The notes: generated by a model from the letters alone, not told the origin. A stretch of 64,000 nucleotides of DNA from JAFCCL01 sp041645325 (GCA_041645325.1 JBAZQI010000002.1:14538-78537); one strand, 5' to 3'. Numbered from the stretch's first letter, positions 7,528-17,091 are shown. Numbers and translations: made by a program.

Positions 7528-9420
7528 TTATTTTAGCCTTATGGCTTCAAGGTTGTTTGGCGAGATTGCATTGAGCTTGAACCTTGCGCTTATTGCCCTT
7601 GCGAATTCCATGGCCCTTGTCCTTTCGCCGTGGTTTATCAGGGCCTTTTTTGGCTTCGGCTTCAGGTTGCGCACATATGCAAGCAACTGGTCCCTGTCAC
7701 TGTGCCCTGAAAAGCCTTCCACTGTTTCAATCCTCATGTTGACATTAAGTGCCCTTGTCCTGCCGTGCTCGTCAGTTTTTGGCAGCATTTTCAGGCCTCC
7801 CTGTATTTTTCTTCCAAGGCTTCCTTCTCCCTGGTAACCCACAAAGATGAGGCAATTTTTTTCGTCTTCCGCCATCTTGTAGAAGTAATCAAGGCTTGCG
7901 CCGCCTGTGAGCATTCCGCTGCTTGCAATTATTATCGCGCCTTTTTCCTGAAGCACCTCTTCGCGCTTTTTGCCGTTCATTGACTCGAATACGTCCGCAG
8001 TGAACGGGCTGTCGTTCTGCAGTATGCGCCTTTGCACGCCTTTCCTCATATATTCCGGGTAAGCAGTGTGGATTGCGCTTGCCTCGTTTGTCATTCCGTC
8101 AACGTAGCATTTTGCGTCAAGCAGGCCGTTCCTGTAAAAATTTTCCAGCACAAGCATTATTTCCTGGCCCCTTCCGACCGCAAAAACAGGTATCAGGGTG
8201 TTTCCGTCCCTTTCAATTGTTTCCTTGACAACGCGCAAAAGCCTGTCCTCGGCATCCTGCCTGTCCGGCTGTATTGAATCATTGCCGCCGTAAGTGCTTT
8301 CAATTATGAGGCTTTCAAGCCTTGGGTAATGCATGTCAACATTGTTGAACAATCTTGTAAAGCCGTATTTTATGTCGCCGGTGTACACAAGATTGTGTGC
8401 GCCCTCGCCTATGTGCATGTGCACAGAAGCCGAGCCCAGAATGTGCGCCGCATTGTGCAGGGTAAGCCTCATGTCAGGCGCAATGTCAGTTACCTCGCGG
8501 TATTCCCTTGGAATGCAGTACTTGAGCATTGTCTTGACATCTGTTTCATTGTAAGGCGCTTCCTTGCCCTCTTTTGTCAAAACATCAATGTAATCGAATT
8601 GCAGCAATGTCATCAAATCCCTGGTGGGCGGCGTGCAGTACACAGGCCCCTGATAGCCGCTTTTGAACAGGAATGGTATGAAGCCTGAGTGGTCCAAATG
8701 CGCGTGCGTTACGACAACGGCGTCAATTTCACTCAATGGCAAATGCAATATATTAAGGTATGGGAATGCGTCGCCGTTTCCCGCAACATCTATGCCGCAG
8801 TCAAGCAATACCTTTGTGTGCGGCGTTTCAAGAAAAATGCAGCTCCTGCCGACCTGTTTGAAGCCGCCAAGCGCAACCACCCTGCACCAGTCCCTTGGGC
8901 TCTGGTCTATGTCTGCATAAATCTTTTCCGCGGTTTCCTTGAGGATTTTTTTCCTTTCGGCGCTGTTCTTGTGCAGCTGGTTTCTTATGCCCTTGAGTAT
9001 ATCAGAGGGCTGTGTCGGTGCCCTGATTATATTAGGCGTCCAGCCTGTTTCAAGTATTATGCGCTTGCTTGTTTCTCCGCCTTTTCCTATAACAAGCCCA
9101 GGCTTTATTGACTCAATGGTTATTTCCGAAAAAGCAGGGTCAAAGTAAATGTCCTTTATGTCCGCGCCCTCCGGAACTATCTGCTTCACTTTTTCCGTTG
9201 CCTCTTTTTCATCCATCAGGAGGCTTTTGTCGGTTCTGATGTTTACCCTTTTCTTCAGTTCAAAGGCAGTTTTTGCCACAAAGTTTTCGTTTTCGAAAAA
9301 TGCGCCAGGGTTTTTGGTGTAAATGGCAACCTCTGGCCCTTCCATTTCAATCTTTGTGACTTGGCACTTTTCAGGCAAAATGCTCTGAATAGTTTCCTTT
9401 ATCCGGTCTATAGTACTCAT
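7528..9420 (-). CDS. fttA: aCPSF1/FttA, KH-domain beta-CASP ribonuclease and transcription terminator
   Basis: 630 residues, the usual archaeal length. It is the homologue of the CPSF73 nuclease; in archaea this family cleaves RNA 3' of U-rich tracts and terminates transcription. Order: two N-terminal KH-type domains (about 1-145, with the GxxG loop IGKGGE near 111), a metallo-beta-lactamase core with HAHLDH at 239-244, then the beta-CASP insertion and the return of the lactamase fold with ESTYGG, ASSGMLTGGASL and FSGHSDRDQL motifs. All metal ligands visible appear intact. The start is preceded by GAGAGGAATTC as SD. Confidence 0.95.
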   Translation of the reverse strand: MSTIDRIKETIQSILPEKCQVTKIEMEGPEVAIYTKNPGAFFENENFVAKTAFELKKRVNIRTDKSLLMDEKEATEKVKQIVPEGADIKDIYFDPAFSEITIESIKPGLVIGKGGETSKRIILETGWTPNIIRAPTQPSDILKGIRNQLHKNSAERKKILKETAEKIYADIDQSPRDWCRVVALGGFKQVGRSCIFLETPHTKVLLDCGIDVAGNGDAFPYLNILHLPLSEIDAVVVTHAHLDHSGFIPFLFKSGYQGPVYCTPPTRDLMTLLQFDYIDVLTKEGKEAPYNETDVKTMLKYCIPREYREVTDIAPDMRLTLHNAAHILGSASVHMHIGEGAHNLVYTGDIKYGFTRLFNNVDMHYPRLESLIIESTYGGNDSIQPDRQDAEDRLLRVVKETIERDGNTLIPVFAVGRGQEIMLVLENFYRNGLLDAKCYVDGMTNEASAIHTAYPEYMRKGVQRRILQNDSPFTADVFESMNGKKREEVLQEKGAIIIASSGMLTGGASLDYFYKMAEDEKNCLIFVGYQGEGSLGRKIQGGLKMLPKTDEHGRTRALNVNMRIETVEGFSGHSDRDQLLAYVRNLKPKPKKALINHGERTRAMEFARAISARFKLNAISPNNLEAIRLK

Positions 9421-9513
9421 CTAAGAATTCCTCTCGCGCCCCTGGTTCTTTTTCTGAAAAAAAACCAAAGGCAAAATTGTTCTCTTTATTTTGCAAAAAT
9501 CCCTTTTCGGGAG

Positions 9514-10155
9514 TTAAGCGTTTTTTGGCATGTACTTTTGGACCTCTGTTTCGGAGAGCTCCCTTATGCCTTTCTTGCTTATTACCATGACTGAAACGCT
9601 TTTTCCGCCGCTGTAGATGTCACGCTTTCTTCCGGCGTTAACAGCCTTTATTGCCAGCGCTACTCCCTCTTCTTCAGTCATTCCTTTTTTGTAATTCTGG
9701 TCCAAGGTTGTCATTGCCGGCTCGGTTCCGGAACCTGAAACAGCAAACTTATCCCTTTTGAGTACGCCGCCGTAGGGCGTCAGCTCAAAAATTTCCGGGC
9801 CGTTGTTTATTCCGCCCAAAACAAACTGGGCTGCAAAAGGATAATACCTGTTGGCGTTCAAAACGCTTGAAAGGTATGTAACAATCGCATTCGGCGTAAT
9901 CTTCGTGTCCCTTTCTATTTCATAAAGCCTTGCATGGCTCTTCAAAAACCTCACAAGCGTCAAACTGTCCCCGACAGCGCCGGCATTTGTCACGGCAATT
10001 GTTTCAGTAATCTTGTAAATCTTCTGGCTTTCCTCATCATATGCAATATGGCCCATGCTTGCCCTCATGTCCGCTGCCAAAACCACGGAATCCGTGGTAA
10101 TCAATCCGACAGTAGTAGTCCCTGTCTTGAAATCTTTTATATCAGAATTTTCCAT
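9514..10155 (-). CDS. psmB: 20S proteasome beta subunit
   Basis: 213 residues. Threonine peptidase of the 20S core. The propeptide MENSDIKDFKTG ends at the canonical G/T cleavage site, exposing Thr13 of TTTVGL as nucleophile. ADMRASMG and the SGSGTEPAM region match beta subunits. The length is typical. The alpha subunit and PAN ATPase are not in the window. It lies upstream of aCPSF1 on the same strand, about 90 bases apart. A palindromic TATA box CTTTATAAAG lies near 10219-10228 and GGTGGG precedes the ATG. Confidence 0.95.
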   Translation of the reverse strand: MENSDIKDFKTGTTTVGLITTDSVVLAADMRASMGHIAYDEESQKIYKITETIAVTNAGAVGDSLTLVRFLKSHARLYEIERDTKITPNAIVTYLSSVLNANRYYPFAAQFVLGGINNGPEIFELTPYGGVLKRDKFAVSGSGTEPAMTTLDQNYKKGMTEEEGVALAIKAVNAGRKRDIYSGGKSVSVMVISKKGIRELSETEVQKYMPKNA

Positions 10156-10217
10156 TCACTACCCACCAAAAAATCTAAGACAAACAGAACAGTTCTCTGA
10201 AAAACTTCTATAGGCAA

Positions 10218-10228
10218 ATCTTTATAAA
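10218..10228 (-). promoter_or_regulatory. TATA box of psmB
   Basis: TCTTTATAAAG lies about 65-70 bases upstream of the psmB ATG, implying a leader of roughly 35-40 bases that carries the GGTGGG ribosome site. Confidence 0.45.
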
Positions 10229-10294
10229 GCCTTTTCTTTTGCTACCGCAAAAGAAAAGCCTTGGGAAAAGAAAGCTTTTCGCTTCGCGAAAAGA
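10229..10294. repeat. Intergenic hairpin array B (CCTTGGGAA family)
   Basis: Two perfect hairpins, CTTTTCTTTTGC/GCAAAAGAAAAG (10231-10258, loop TACC) and CTTTTCGC/GCGAAAAG (10275-10293, loop TTC), flank the core CCTTGGGAA at about 10259-10267. It lies downstream of the FKBP gene and upstream of psmB. Confidence 0.75.
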
Positions 10295-10319
10295 GGCCTT
10301 AGGCAACTTTTTTCCAGCC

Positions 10320-11117
10320 CTACTTTTTGCCCTTCCCGGGAGTTTTTGCGGTCCTTTTTACGCCGCTTCCTGCCGCTGACCTTCCGCCTTCCGCAGCCTT
10401 TTCGGCAGTCACAGGCGCATTTTCAACCGGCTTTTTTTCTTCGGTGAATTCCTCTATAAAGCGCACTTTTCCAAAGCCCTTCACATGCTTTGTAACAATC
10501 ATGCTGAACAACTGCTTCAAAGGCTCAAGGTTTGCGCTCCACCTTGGGCTGAGCATTACCTCAACGCTTTCCTTTTCCATAGAAAGCTTTTTTTCCGCAT
10601 CAGGAACCATGTAAAAATACTTTTTGTAAAGCGCCTCAACCTGCTCTTTTGGCTCTGAAATCTCTTTCACAACCTTCAATTCATATTCAAGGTCCCGCCC
10701 GGCAAGCGGGTGGTTAAAATCAATCCTTACCCTGCCGCCGCTCACGCTCTGCACTTTTCCTTCCCTTCCATTCACCTCAACCATTAGGCCCGGAAAAGGC
10801 TGCATTTTTTCCTTCTTGAACTGCTGCAATGGCACAACCGCAATATTGGCAGGCTTTCTCTCGCCCCACCCTTCCTCAGGCTTTACCAAAACCTTGCGTT
10901 CCTCTCCAACCTTCATTTCTTTAAGGGCCTTGTCCAAGCCAGGCAAAACATCGCCTTTGCCCACTATGACAATCATTGGCGCATACTTTTGCTTGGCATT
11001 AAAAATGCCTGCCTCAATTGCCTTTTTTTCAATGGTTGACTCGAAAAACTCGCCGGTCAAAATAGCCTTGCCGGTATAGTCTATTGCAACAATGCTTCCT
11101 TCCTTCAAAAAAACCAC
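10320..11117 (-). CDS. slyD: SlyD-like FKBP-type peptidyl-prolyl isomerase, long archaeal form
   Basis: 265 residues. FKBP fold with the insert-in-flap arrangement: the N-terminal strand VAIDYTGKA, VIVGKGDVLPGLDKAL, then the insert around PEEGWGERKP and the return strand with HPLAGRDLEYELKV. Such proteins combine prolyl isomerase and chaperone activity. After about residue 150 comes an extra archaeal domain, then a basic Ala/Gly/Lys tail (AGSGVKRTAKTPGKGKK) that could bind nucleic acid or ribosomes. Single gene; a hairpin array follows its stop. Confidence 0.9.
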   Translation of the reverse strand: MVFLKEGSIVAIDYTGKAILTGEFFESTIEKKAIEAGIFNAKQKYAPMIVIVGKGDVLPGLDKALKEMKVGEERKVLVKPEEGWGERKPANIAVVPLQQFKKEKMQPFPGLMVEVNGREGKVQSVSGGRVRIDFNHPLAGRDLEYELKVVKEISEPKEQVEALYKKYFYMVPDAEKKLSMEKESVEVMLSPRWSANLEPLKQLFSMIVTKHVKGFGKVRFIEEFTEEKKPVENAPVTAEKAAEGGRSAAGSGVKRTAKTPGKGKK

Positions 11118-11246
11118 CCTAAAAAAGGAGAGAAAAAGACTCCCTTCCAGTTATTCCATTACACATTTTCTGAAAGCAAAAATATTTAAAAGAAAGCTAA
11201 AGTCTTTTTCCAGCCAATTGATTGCTATTAAATGCAAAAGAAAAAT

Positions 11247-11254
11247 CTTAAATA
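11247..11254 (+). promoter_or_regulatory. TATA-like box of the PKD-type surface protein gene
   Basis: CTTAAATA is centred 27-28 bases before the ATG at 11278, which suggests a leaderless mRNA. Confidence 0.5.
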
Positions 11255-11277
11255 CAAAGAAAACCTAATAGAGTAGA

Positions 11278-13224
11278 ATGAACAAACAATTATTGCTGTT
11301 ATTCCTCGGGTTACTGATTTTGCCAAGCGCGATTTCAGCCTCATGCGGCCTTGCCAACGACAACCAGCTAATCTTCCGGATAAGCGGCGCAACAGACGCG
11401 CACGCCGAGCTCTGGAACGGAGCAAGTGGATATCCCACGGAAATATGCTACAACACGATTTTCGGCTCGGAATATGCTGGCGCAAGCCCGCATTCCGGAA
11501 ACACCGTGCTAAAAGCCTCTGCGGCAACAGATGCGCACGTTGAACAATCAAATCAGGCAAACTACCTGACAAACATAAGCTACGGCAGCCTTGCATGCAC
11601 CTATGGGGCAAACTGCGGCGCAGGCGAAACCTGCATTGCCACAATCAGCGGGGCAACAAACGCCCATGTAAGCTCATTGTGCAGCGGCGCAGGAAGCTAT
11701 CCCCTAAAAGTGTGCTGCAAAGACACACCTGCGGCTCCGCATTCCTGCGAAATTACAGGCGTTGACCCTGCAACAATCAGGGTTTATGAAGGGGAAACAA
11801 CAGTAAGCCTTGATTATTTGGATTTCTCCTTTAATCCTGCTGCCAGTTCACTTAACTGCGGTGACGGCGGCGCGAGCAGCAATTTTTCCTGCGCAGGAGC
11901 CGGTGGCACAGGCACCTGCAGTTTTGACTGCAGCAACTATGATGATTTGGCCTCTTTTCCATTGGCGGCGTCTTTGCTGGACAATGCGGAAGTGGTTGTT
12001 TGCACCAATGACGGCGTCTTTATTTTTGTTTACGGCACAATAGTCAAGATTGTTCCGACTTCTTTGAATGCAGGCGATTTTTTTACCACAGCCTATGCCC
12101 AGGTGCAGCTTAGCGGCACCGGCGAACTAGCCGAAGATGGTGAGGCGCCTGTTCCGGATTCTGTGGCATATTTTGCCGACCCGAGAAAAATCTATACTGA
12201 AGTGCGTATTTTTCCGCAAGGCTTTACATGGGATGACTGGGTATTGAAGACTGTGTCTCTTTCCGTGGATATTTCTTATGGAGGCTCATTTACCTTTAAT
12301 TTTTCCGATAATATCCTCTTTCCGAATTTTGTTGACGACTTTAAGGATCTTCCCGCTGCTGATTACACTTTGCAGGTGAAAACCTATGAGTTTCCAAATA
12401 CTTTGCTGAATGAGCCTCCTTCGGTAAACTTCAGCCTTACTGCCGGTGCCAATGTTCCTCCTAATTCAATAATAGACACGCCTGGCTCGAACCAAACAAT
12501 AACAGTTGGGAACAGCATTAATTTTACTGGTCATGGGACAGATACTGATGGGGTAATTGTGGCACACAGTTGGACTTGTGTGGCAGCAAGTGGAATTTGT
12601 CCGGCAATTTTTCCAACGAACCTGCAAAATCCGGGAAGCACGGTATTCAGCACTGTAGGGCAGTACACAATAGCCTATACTGTGCAGGATGATGACGGAG
12701 CATGGGATCCATCGCCTGCAACGAGAATAATAACAGTCAATGCGGCTGCAGGCTCAGGCGCATACCTGCGGCTGACAAAGATTGATGTGGCGCCTGAAAA
12801 TTTCAGTGGCGGTGCGCCGCCTGATTTTACCACGCTGAACGTGACTGTGAAGAACTTCGGCGACTCAACCGTTGCTTCCATAGGCCTTAAGGTTTTTGGG
12901 GCAACGGACTTTTCCATGGCTGCCGGAACAGAGCTTGCTTCCGCAACCTCGGATACCTGTGCCTTGGACCAGGGAGAGGAATGTACATTGCCGTTGGACG
13001 AAATTACTGTTTCCTCTTTGGTGCCTGGCTCCTACAAGTTGATTATAAAAGCCTTTGATAGTGATGGCATTGAACACGATTCTGATTCGGTGTTTTTCGT
13101 CGTCATTGGCCCTGTTCCAGTGCCTGAGCTTGGCCTTGTTTTTGTTCCCCTGCTTGCCCTTTCCGCCCTTGCAATAATGTTCTTTGCAGGCAGAGGAGCG
13201 AAAAGGCTAAGAAATAGCTTATAG
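11278..13224 (+). CDS. Exported surface protein with PKD-like and CARDB-like domains and a sorting-type C-terminus
   Basis: 648 residues. Signal peptide MNKQLLLLFLGLLILPSAISA. The first 170 residues hold about three Cys-containing repeats built around ATDAHAE/ATNAHVS (GATDAHAELWN, AATDAHVEQSN, GATNAHVSSLC). A PKD-like domain lies near 395-490 (GNSINFTGHGTDTDG ... YTIAYTVQDDDGAW), then a CARDB-like domain (495-605). The C-terminus is VPELGLVFVPLLALSALAIM followed by FFAGRGAKRLRNSL, that is a short motif, one hydrophobic helix and a basic cluster. This has the tripartite shape of archaeosortase substrates. Likely a cell-surface adhesin or binding protein; specific ligand unknown. Confidence 0.78.
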   Translation: MNKQLLLLFLGLLILPSAISASCGLANDNQLIFRISGATDAHAELWNGASGYPTEICYNTIFGSEYAGASPHSGNTVLKASAATDAHVEQSNQANYLTNISYGSLACTYGANCGAGETCIATISGATNAHVSSLCSGAGSYPLKVCCKDTPAAPHSCEITGVDPATIRVYEGETTVSLDYLDFSFNPAASSLNCGDGGASSNFSCAGAGGTGTCSFDCSNYDDLASFPLAASLLDNAEVVVCTNDGVFIFVYGTIVKIVPTSLNAGDFFTTAYAQVQLSGTGELAEDGEAPVPDSVAYFADPRKIYTEVRIFPQGFTWDDWVLKTVSLSVDISYGGSFTFNFSDNILFPNFVDDFKDLPAADYTLQVKTYEFPNTLLNEPPSVNFSLTAGANVPPNSIIDTPGSNQTITVGNSINFTGHGTDTDGVIVAHSWTCVAASGICPAIFPTNLQNPGSTVFSTVGQYTIAYTVQDDDGAWDPSPATRIITVNAAAGSGAYLRLTKIDVAPENFSGGAPPDFTTLNVTVKNFGDSTVASIGLKVFGATDFSMAAGTELASATSDTCALDQGEECTLPLDEITVSSLVPGSYKLIIKAFDSDGIEHDSDSVFFVVIGPVPVPELGLVFVPLLALSALAIMFFAGRGAKRLRNSL

Positions 13225-13263
13225 CGAATGACATTAATAATTGGGCATTTATTGCTCATTCGC
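13224..13263 (+). terminator. Hairpin directly after the PKD-type gene
   Basis: GCGAATGA (13224-13231) pairs with TCATTCGC (13256-13263) over 8 bp around an AT-rich 24-base loop, starting at the last base of the stop codon. A role in 3' end formation is inference. Confidence 0.35.
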
Positions 13264-13364
13264 CATAAGTAAAAGGCAATTTATTGTTCAAAAATAGGTC
13301 TTTTACTATATATTCTTATTTTTTTGCTTCTTTATTCACTTCACAGGCACTTGAAGGTTTTTGC

Positions 13365-14717
13365 ATGAAGTTTGATTCAAAGGCAATTTTTTCAATTGTT
13401 GTTTCTGTGCTGATGATTGGCTCAATTGTGGGCATCACTGCCTTTTACAATTTTCCCGACCAGGAACAGGGCAATGGCAATGACCAGCAGCCTGAGCAGC
13501 CGGCGACTTCCCTGGATTTTGTGGTCAATGACCTGAATGCAACGGTTTTCCAGATGCTTCCAAGCGCGAATATTCAGGCTGAAACCAGGGAAACTGATAT
13601 CACCAAAATAAACAACAGCATTTACGCAATTGATGGCGTGAAAAGGGTTTCCTCAAAGTTCGAGCAAAACCCCAGCACAATGCTTGGAACAGGCTTTATT
13701 TACAATGCGGAAATAAGCTTTGGCTCTGACCTGAATATTCCTGTCATGCTTGAAAGGCTTGAAAGCCAAGCAAGCCTGCAGTACATAAACGGTTACACCT
13801 TTGCGCTGATAGCACTTCCAAAATCAATTGAATTTAAAAGCAAGGATAGTGCATTGGGCCTTTCCAGAAACTATACTTTTGCAGAAGACATCACCGATGC
13901 CCTCGTCAACTTTGGCACAATGGAAGGCGACCTATTGAATGTTTCAATTTCAGCAACCTTTGTAGGCGAAGAGGCCACAAATCTCATGGCATATGAAAAC
14001 GAAAATCTTACAGCGAAGCCTGTGCAGAAGAAGGCTGGGCTTGAGGCCGAAATCGCATCGCTTGAAAACAGGCTTCTTTTTTCCGCAGAAATAACCCGCA
14101 GCGGTCTTGGGGCATTGACTTCACTTGAAGCGGATGCAAACGCGCTTTCAGGCGTTGCAGGCGCAGCGATTTCAATTCCGGCCATTGGGCCCTTGATTTC
14201 CATTGAAAGCAATGCCACACTTGAACAGGAAAAATTTGCAACGCTTGAGCAATTCCTTAAAGACTTGAACGCGGAATCTGTTTCAATTGAAAACAACCCG
14301 GTAAGCGGAACAGTGTCCTTTTCAAAAGACATTAATAGCGCGGCTTTCCTGGAAAAAAAGCAGGCGATTGAAGAAAAGATTTCAGCCCTTGCCTTTGAAG
14401 CGGCCGTAAAAGAGGCAACAGGCACATTGTCAGGCCAGCTTAACCTTGAAGGCACAGGCTCTTCACAGATAGCTTTAGAATTGTCGAAGCTTCTTGAGAA
14501 AACCGCAAACGATTTTGAAGTTCTGCAGCCAGGCAAGGTTTCGGTTCAGGGAATTCCTGATGCCGACCTCAACACATCTTATCTGGTTCCAAACGGCGAA
14601 ATCCAGGCATTGCTTCTCCCCGGGCACGCAATCGGCAATCCTGTCCAGATTAAAGCAGATTACACCCTTGTAAGGGGAAGCATTGCATCGGCTTTTGCAA
14701 CCGAAAAAAAGGCTTAA
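13365..14717 (+). CDS. Single-TM-anchored protein of unknown function (450 aa)
   Basis: 450 residues, not recognised. Start taken at MKFDSKAIFSIVVSVLMIGS, whose N-terminal helix (about residues 9-28) acts as signal anchor. The rest is predicted outside: a Gln/Glu/Asn-rich linker, then an alternating alpha/beta body rich in Ser, Ala, Glu and Asn. The body shows two similar runs (around 60-160 and 300-360) in which a short helix is followed by FALIALPKSIEF- or GTVSFSKDIN-like strands, so internal duplication is possible. It carries no cysteines in the exported part. It sits between a PKD surface protein and a lipoprotein protease, so a cell-surface role is likely. Confidence 0.65.
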   Translation: MKFDSKAIFSIVVSVLMIGSIVGITAFYNFPDQEQGNGNDQQPEQPATSLDFVVNDLNATVFQMLPSANIQAETRETDITKINNSIYAIDGVKRVSSKFEQNPSTMLGTGFIYNAEISFGSDLNIPVMLERLESQASLQYINGYTFALIALPKSIEFKSKDSALGLSRNYTFAEDITDALVNFGTMEGDLLNVSISATFVGEEATNLMAYENENLTAKPVQKKAGLEAEIASLENRLLFSAEITRSGLGALTSLEADANALSGVAGAAISIPAIGPLISIESNATLEQEKFATLEQFLKDLNAESVSIENNPVSGTVSFSKDINSAAFLEKKQAIEEKISALAFEAAVKEATGTLSGQLNLEGTGSSQIALELSKLLEKTANDFEVLQPGKVSVQGIPDADLNTSYLVPNGEIQALLLPGHAIGNPVQIKADYTLVRGSIASAFATEKKA

Positions 14718-14741
14718 AATTGCGGAGCGATTTGGCATAGA

Positions 14742-14750
14742 TTTTTATTA
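14742..14750 (+). promoter_or_regulatory. TATA-like box of metalloprotease lipoprotein 1
   Basis: TTTTTATTA is centred 27 bases before the ATG at 14773; no SD is present. Confidence 0.5.
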
Positions 14751-14772
14751 AAGCTTAGCGCATACTGGTACA

Positions 14773-16614
14773 ATGAAGGGATCCATTTTTCTAATCGTGC
14801 TTGCGGTTGCAGCAATAGCGTTAAGCGGCTGCGTGCAACCCGCTGTTTGCGGAAATGGAATATGCGAAACAGGGGAAACACTGCAAAGCTGCCCGCAAGA
14901 CTGCGGGCAACCGGCAGAATCGCATTTTGAGTGCTCAAGCCAGCAATGCATGCAAGTGCCAGGTGGAGGAACGGACGAATGTGTAACAAATGCGGAATGC
15001 ATAACGCCAACGCACTTTGAATGCCAAAGCCAAGCATGCGTGCAAGTGACCGGCGCGGGAACAGACGAATGCACAGCAAACGCGGAATGCACAGCACCAA
15101 CGCACACCGAATGCCAAAACCAGCAATGCATTACAGTCAGCGGCGCTGGAACAAACCAATGCCAGGCAAACCAGGATTGCACAATAGCCTCAGTTTGCGG
15201 AAATGGCGCGGTTGAGCAAAATGAAGAGTGCGATGGCAATTTAATGTGCCAAGAAGGATACAACTGTGAAAGCTGCAAGTGTGTTGAAATGCCCGTTGCT
15301 TGTGGCAATGGGATAATCCAGGAAGGAGAAGATTGTGATGTTGAGAATATATGTAGCGAAGGTTTTGAGTGCAAAGATTGCAAGTGTATAAAGAAGGAAG
15401 CTGTTTGCGGAAATGGCCTGTGCGAGTACTTGGAAGACAAAACTAATTGCCAAGCCGATTGCGACAAGTGTATGGAAATCTATGACGGATACAATAATCC
15501 TTCGGCGAACAGAGCAAACATAATTTTTGCTGCTTTTGAGGTTGATTCAATAAAAGACAAAGCCAAGCAAGCTTTGGATTTGGACGAAAAAACATTGGGC
15601 TTGTTTTCGATAGAGCCCTTTAAAAGCAATAAAAACAAATTCAACTTTTGGTATGTTGACAAAAAATATGCCTCATCAAATGAAGCCTTGTCAGATGAAG
15701 CCAAAAAAGAAATTGAAAGAATCTGCAATTACAGCAACACTTATTCTTATTATATTGCAAAAGACATAGACAACTTTATGCCCCTGGGAACAGCTGGACA
15801 GGGCCCTGGCAATAAAGCCACAATTCGCTGGTACAAAGACGATCCAGATCCGCAAACTAATACCATAATAAGTACGGTCATTCATGAGTCAGGCCATTTA
15901 ATAGGGCGATTAAAAGATGAATATGTGCTGGCGACAGGAAATGGCTCCATCTTTGATCAAGGCGAATACAAGCTTGACGAAAGTCTAGTCGAAAGAAACA
16001 TATTCTTTGATTGGGAATCTTACAAAAATAATGGCAAAACAACAGAGGAAGAATGCCTGCAAAAAACCCATTGGAAAAGCCTTATCGGAAGTGGTTGCGG
16101 AAATCCTGCTGTTGTGGACTGCATTGAATGGCATTTAAAATGGGCTTTTGTGACAGATGAATCAGCAGCCCAAACATCATACGCCAAAATAGTTGGAGCT
16201 GATGTGAATTTTACAATGCCTGAAAAGATTGACTCGCTTTCAGCAATTTACTACGGAGAAAACGCCTTGAAGATTACCAGCGCTTGCGAATCAAAAGATG
16301 GAAAAAACTGGTTTTGCTCGATATCAAATACTACAGCAGCCATTCTTAGCCTGATTGTGAATGGAGAACGAACCGAATTGAACTCCAACCTAAGACTGTC
16401 AGGCGGTGCTATAAAATGCAAGGAAGGTATGCCTGACTGTATTATTGAAATTTCTTGCTTTGAGGGGGCACTCTACAAGCAGTACGATGTTTTTAGGCCA
16501 ACATTTAACTCAATAATGAATGAGCTTATAAATCGGCAGAGAGGGCAATATTCGTTTGGCAAAGTAAATGAACAGTTAATACAAAGCGAGTTAGACAAAT
16601 ACTCAAGCAGTTAA
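14773..16614 (+). CDS. Cys-rich lipoprotein with M64-like zinc metalloprotease domain (paralogue 1)
   Basis: 613 residues. Lipoprotein signal MKGSIFLIVLAVAAIALSGC. Then a long Cys-rich stalk to about residue 235. It contains CGNGxCExGE...CPxDC modules (CGNGICETGETLQSCPQDC, CGNGAVEQNEECDG, CGNGIIQEGEDCD, CGNGLCEYLEDKTNCQADC) and three repeats built on HFECQSQxCVQVxGxGTDEC. The catalytic domain has HESGHLIGRLKDEY with the first His at residue 371, matching HExxHxxGxxxDE of IgA-peptidase-type (M64) metalloproteases. It should act outside the cell, tethered by lipid. Two paralogues follow at 19117 and 21190. Substrate unknown. Confidence 0.82.
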   Translation: MKGSIFLIVLAVAAIALSGCVQPAVCGNGICETGETLQSCPQDCGQPAESHFECSSQQCMQVPGGGTDECVTNAECITPTHFECQSQACVQVTGAGTDECTANAECTAPTHTECQNQQCITVSGAGTNQCQANQDCTIASVCGNGAVEQNEECDGNLMCQEGYNCESCKCVEMPVACGNGIIQEGEDCDVENICSEGFECKDCKCIKKEAVCGNGLCEYLEDKTNCQADCDKCMEIYDGYNNPSANRANIIFAAFEVDSIKDKAKQALDLDEKTLGLFSIEPFKSNKNKFNFWYVDKKYASSNEALSDEAKKEIERICNYSNTYSYYIAKDIDNFMPLGTAGQGPGNKATIRWYKDDPDPQTNTIISTVIHESGHLIGRLKDEYVLATGNGSIFDQGEYKLDESLVERNIFFDWESYKNNGKTTEEECLQKTHWKSLIGSGCGNPAVVDCIEWHLKWAFVTDESAAQTSYAKIVGADVNFTMPEKIDSLSAIYYGENALKITSACESKDGKNWFCSISNTTAAILSLIVNGERTELNSNLRLSGGAIKCKEGMPDCIIEISCFEGALYKQYDVFRPTFNSIMNELINRQRGQYSFGKVNEQLIQSELDKYSSS

Positions 16615-16671
16615 GGCTTGACTGCAAAAGCAGTTGGCTTAAAATTTGGCGCCCCAAAAGAAAGGGCGTCC

Positions 16672-17013
16672 CTAATTTTCGCCCTTGAGTTCAAGGATGG
16701 CTGCGGCAATGTCGCCCTCGTTTTTTTTCAATGCGGCCTCGGCTTTTTTCTCGGAAACGCCTGCCTGCCTTACAACCATTTCAATGTCCTCGCTGCTAAT
16801 GCCTTTTTCTTCCTCTTTCTCCTCGCCCATTATAGTGTAGGTTTTTTTGCCCTGCACCTCAACAATTGTAACGCTCGGGTTTTCAATCACAATCTTTTTG
16901 GTCTTGCTTTCAATGACAACCCGCTCGGCATCCATTTCCTCGTTCTTGATGCCCATCTGCTTCATCATTTTCTGCATTGTCCTTGGGTCCAAGCCCTTCA
17001 TTCCCGGAAACAT
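16672..17013 (-). CDS. nac: Nascent polypeptide-associated complex protein (archaeal NAC)
   Basis: 113 residues, full archaeal length. The protein binds nascent chains at the ribosome exit as a homodimer. N-terminal MFPGMKGLDPRTMQKMMKQM, a NAC domain with ERVVIESKTKKIVIENPSVT (residues about 30-49) and a C-terminal UBA domain (SEDIEMVVRQAGVSEKKAEA) are all present. It is a single gene inside the surface-protein region. GGGGAG and a TATA-like GTTTATTTAG lie upstream. Confidence 0.95.
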   Translation of the reverse strand: MFPGMKGLDPRTMQKMMKQMGIKNEEMDAERVVIESKTKKIVIENPSVTIVEVQGKKTYTIMGEEKEEEKGISSEDIEMVVRQAGVSEKKAEAALKKNEGDIAAAILELKGEN

Positions 17014-17059
17014 TCAACCAACTCCCCTTTTGCTAAATAAACCCTTTTATTGGAAAAAG

Positions 17060-17067
17060 CTTTTTAA
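17060..17067 (+). promoter_or_regulatory. TATA-like box of the 217-aa gene
   Basis: CTTTTTAA is centred about 28 bases before the ATG at 17092. Confidence 0.45.
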
Positions 17068-17091
17068 CCTGCGCCATCCTTATTTGTTTCC

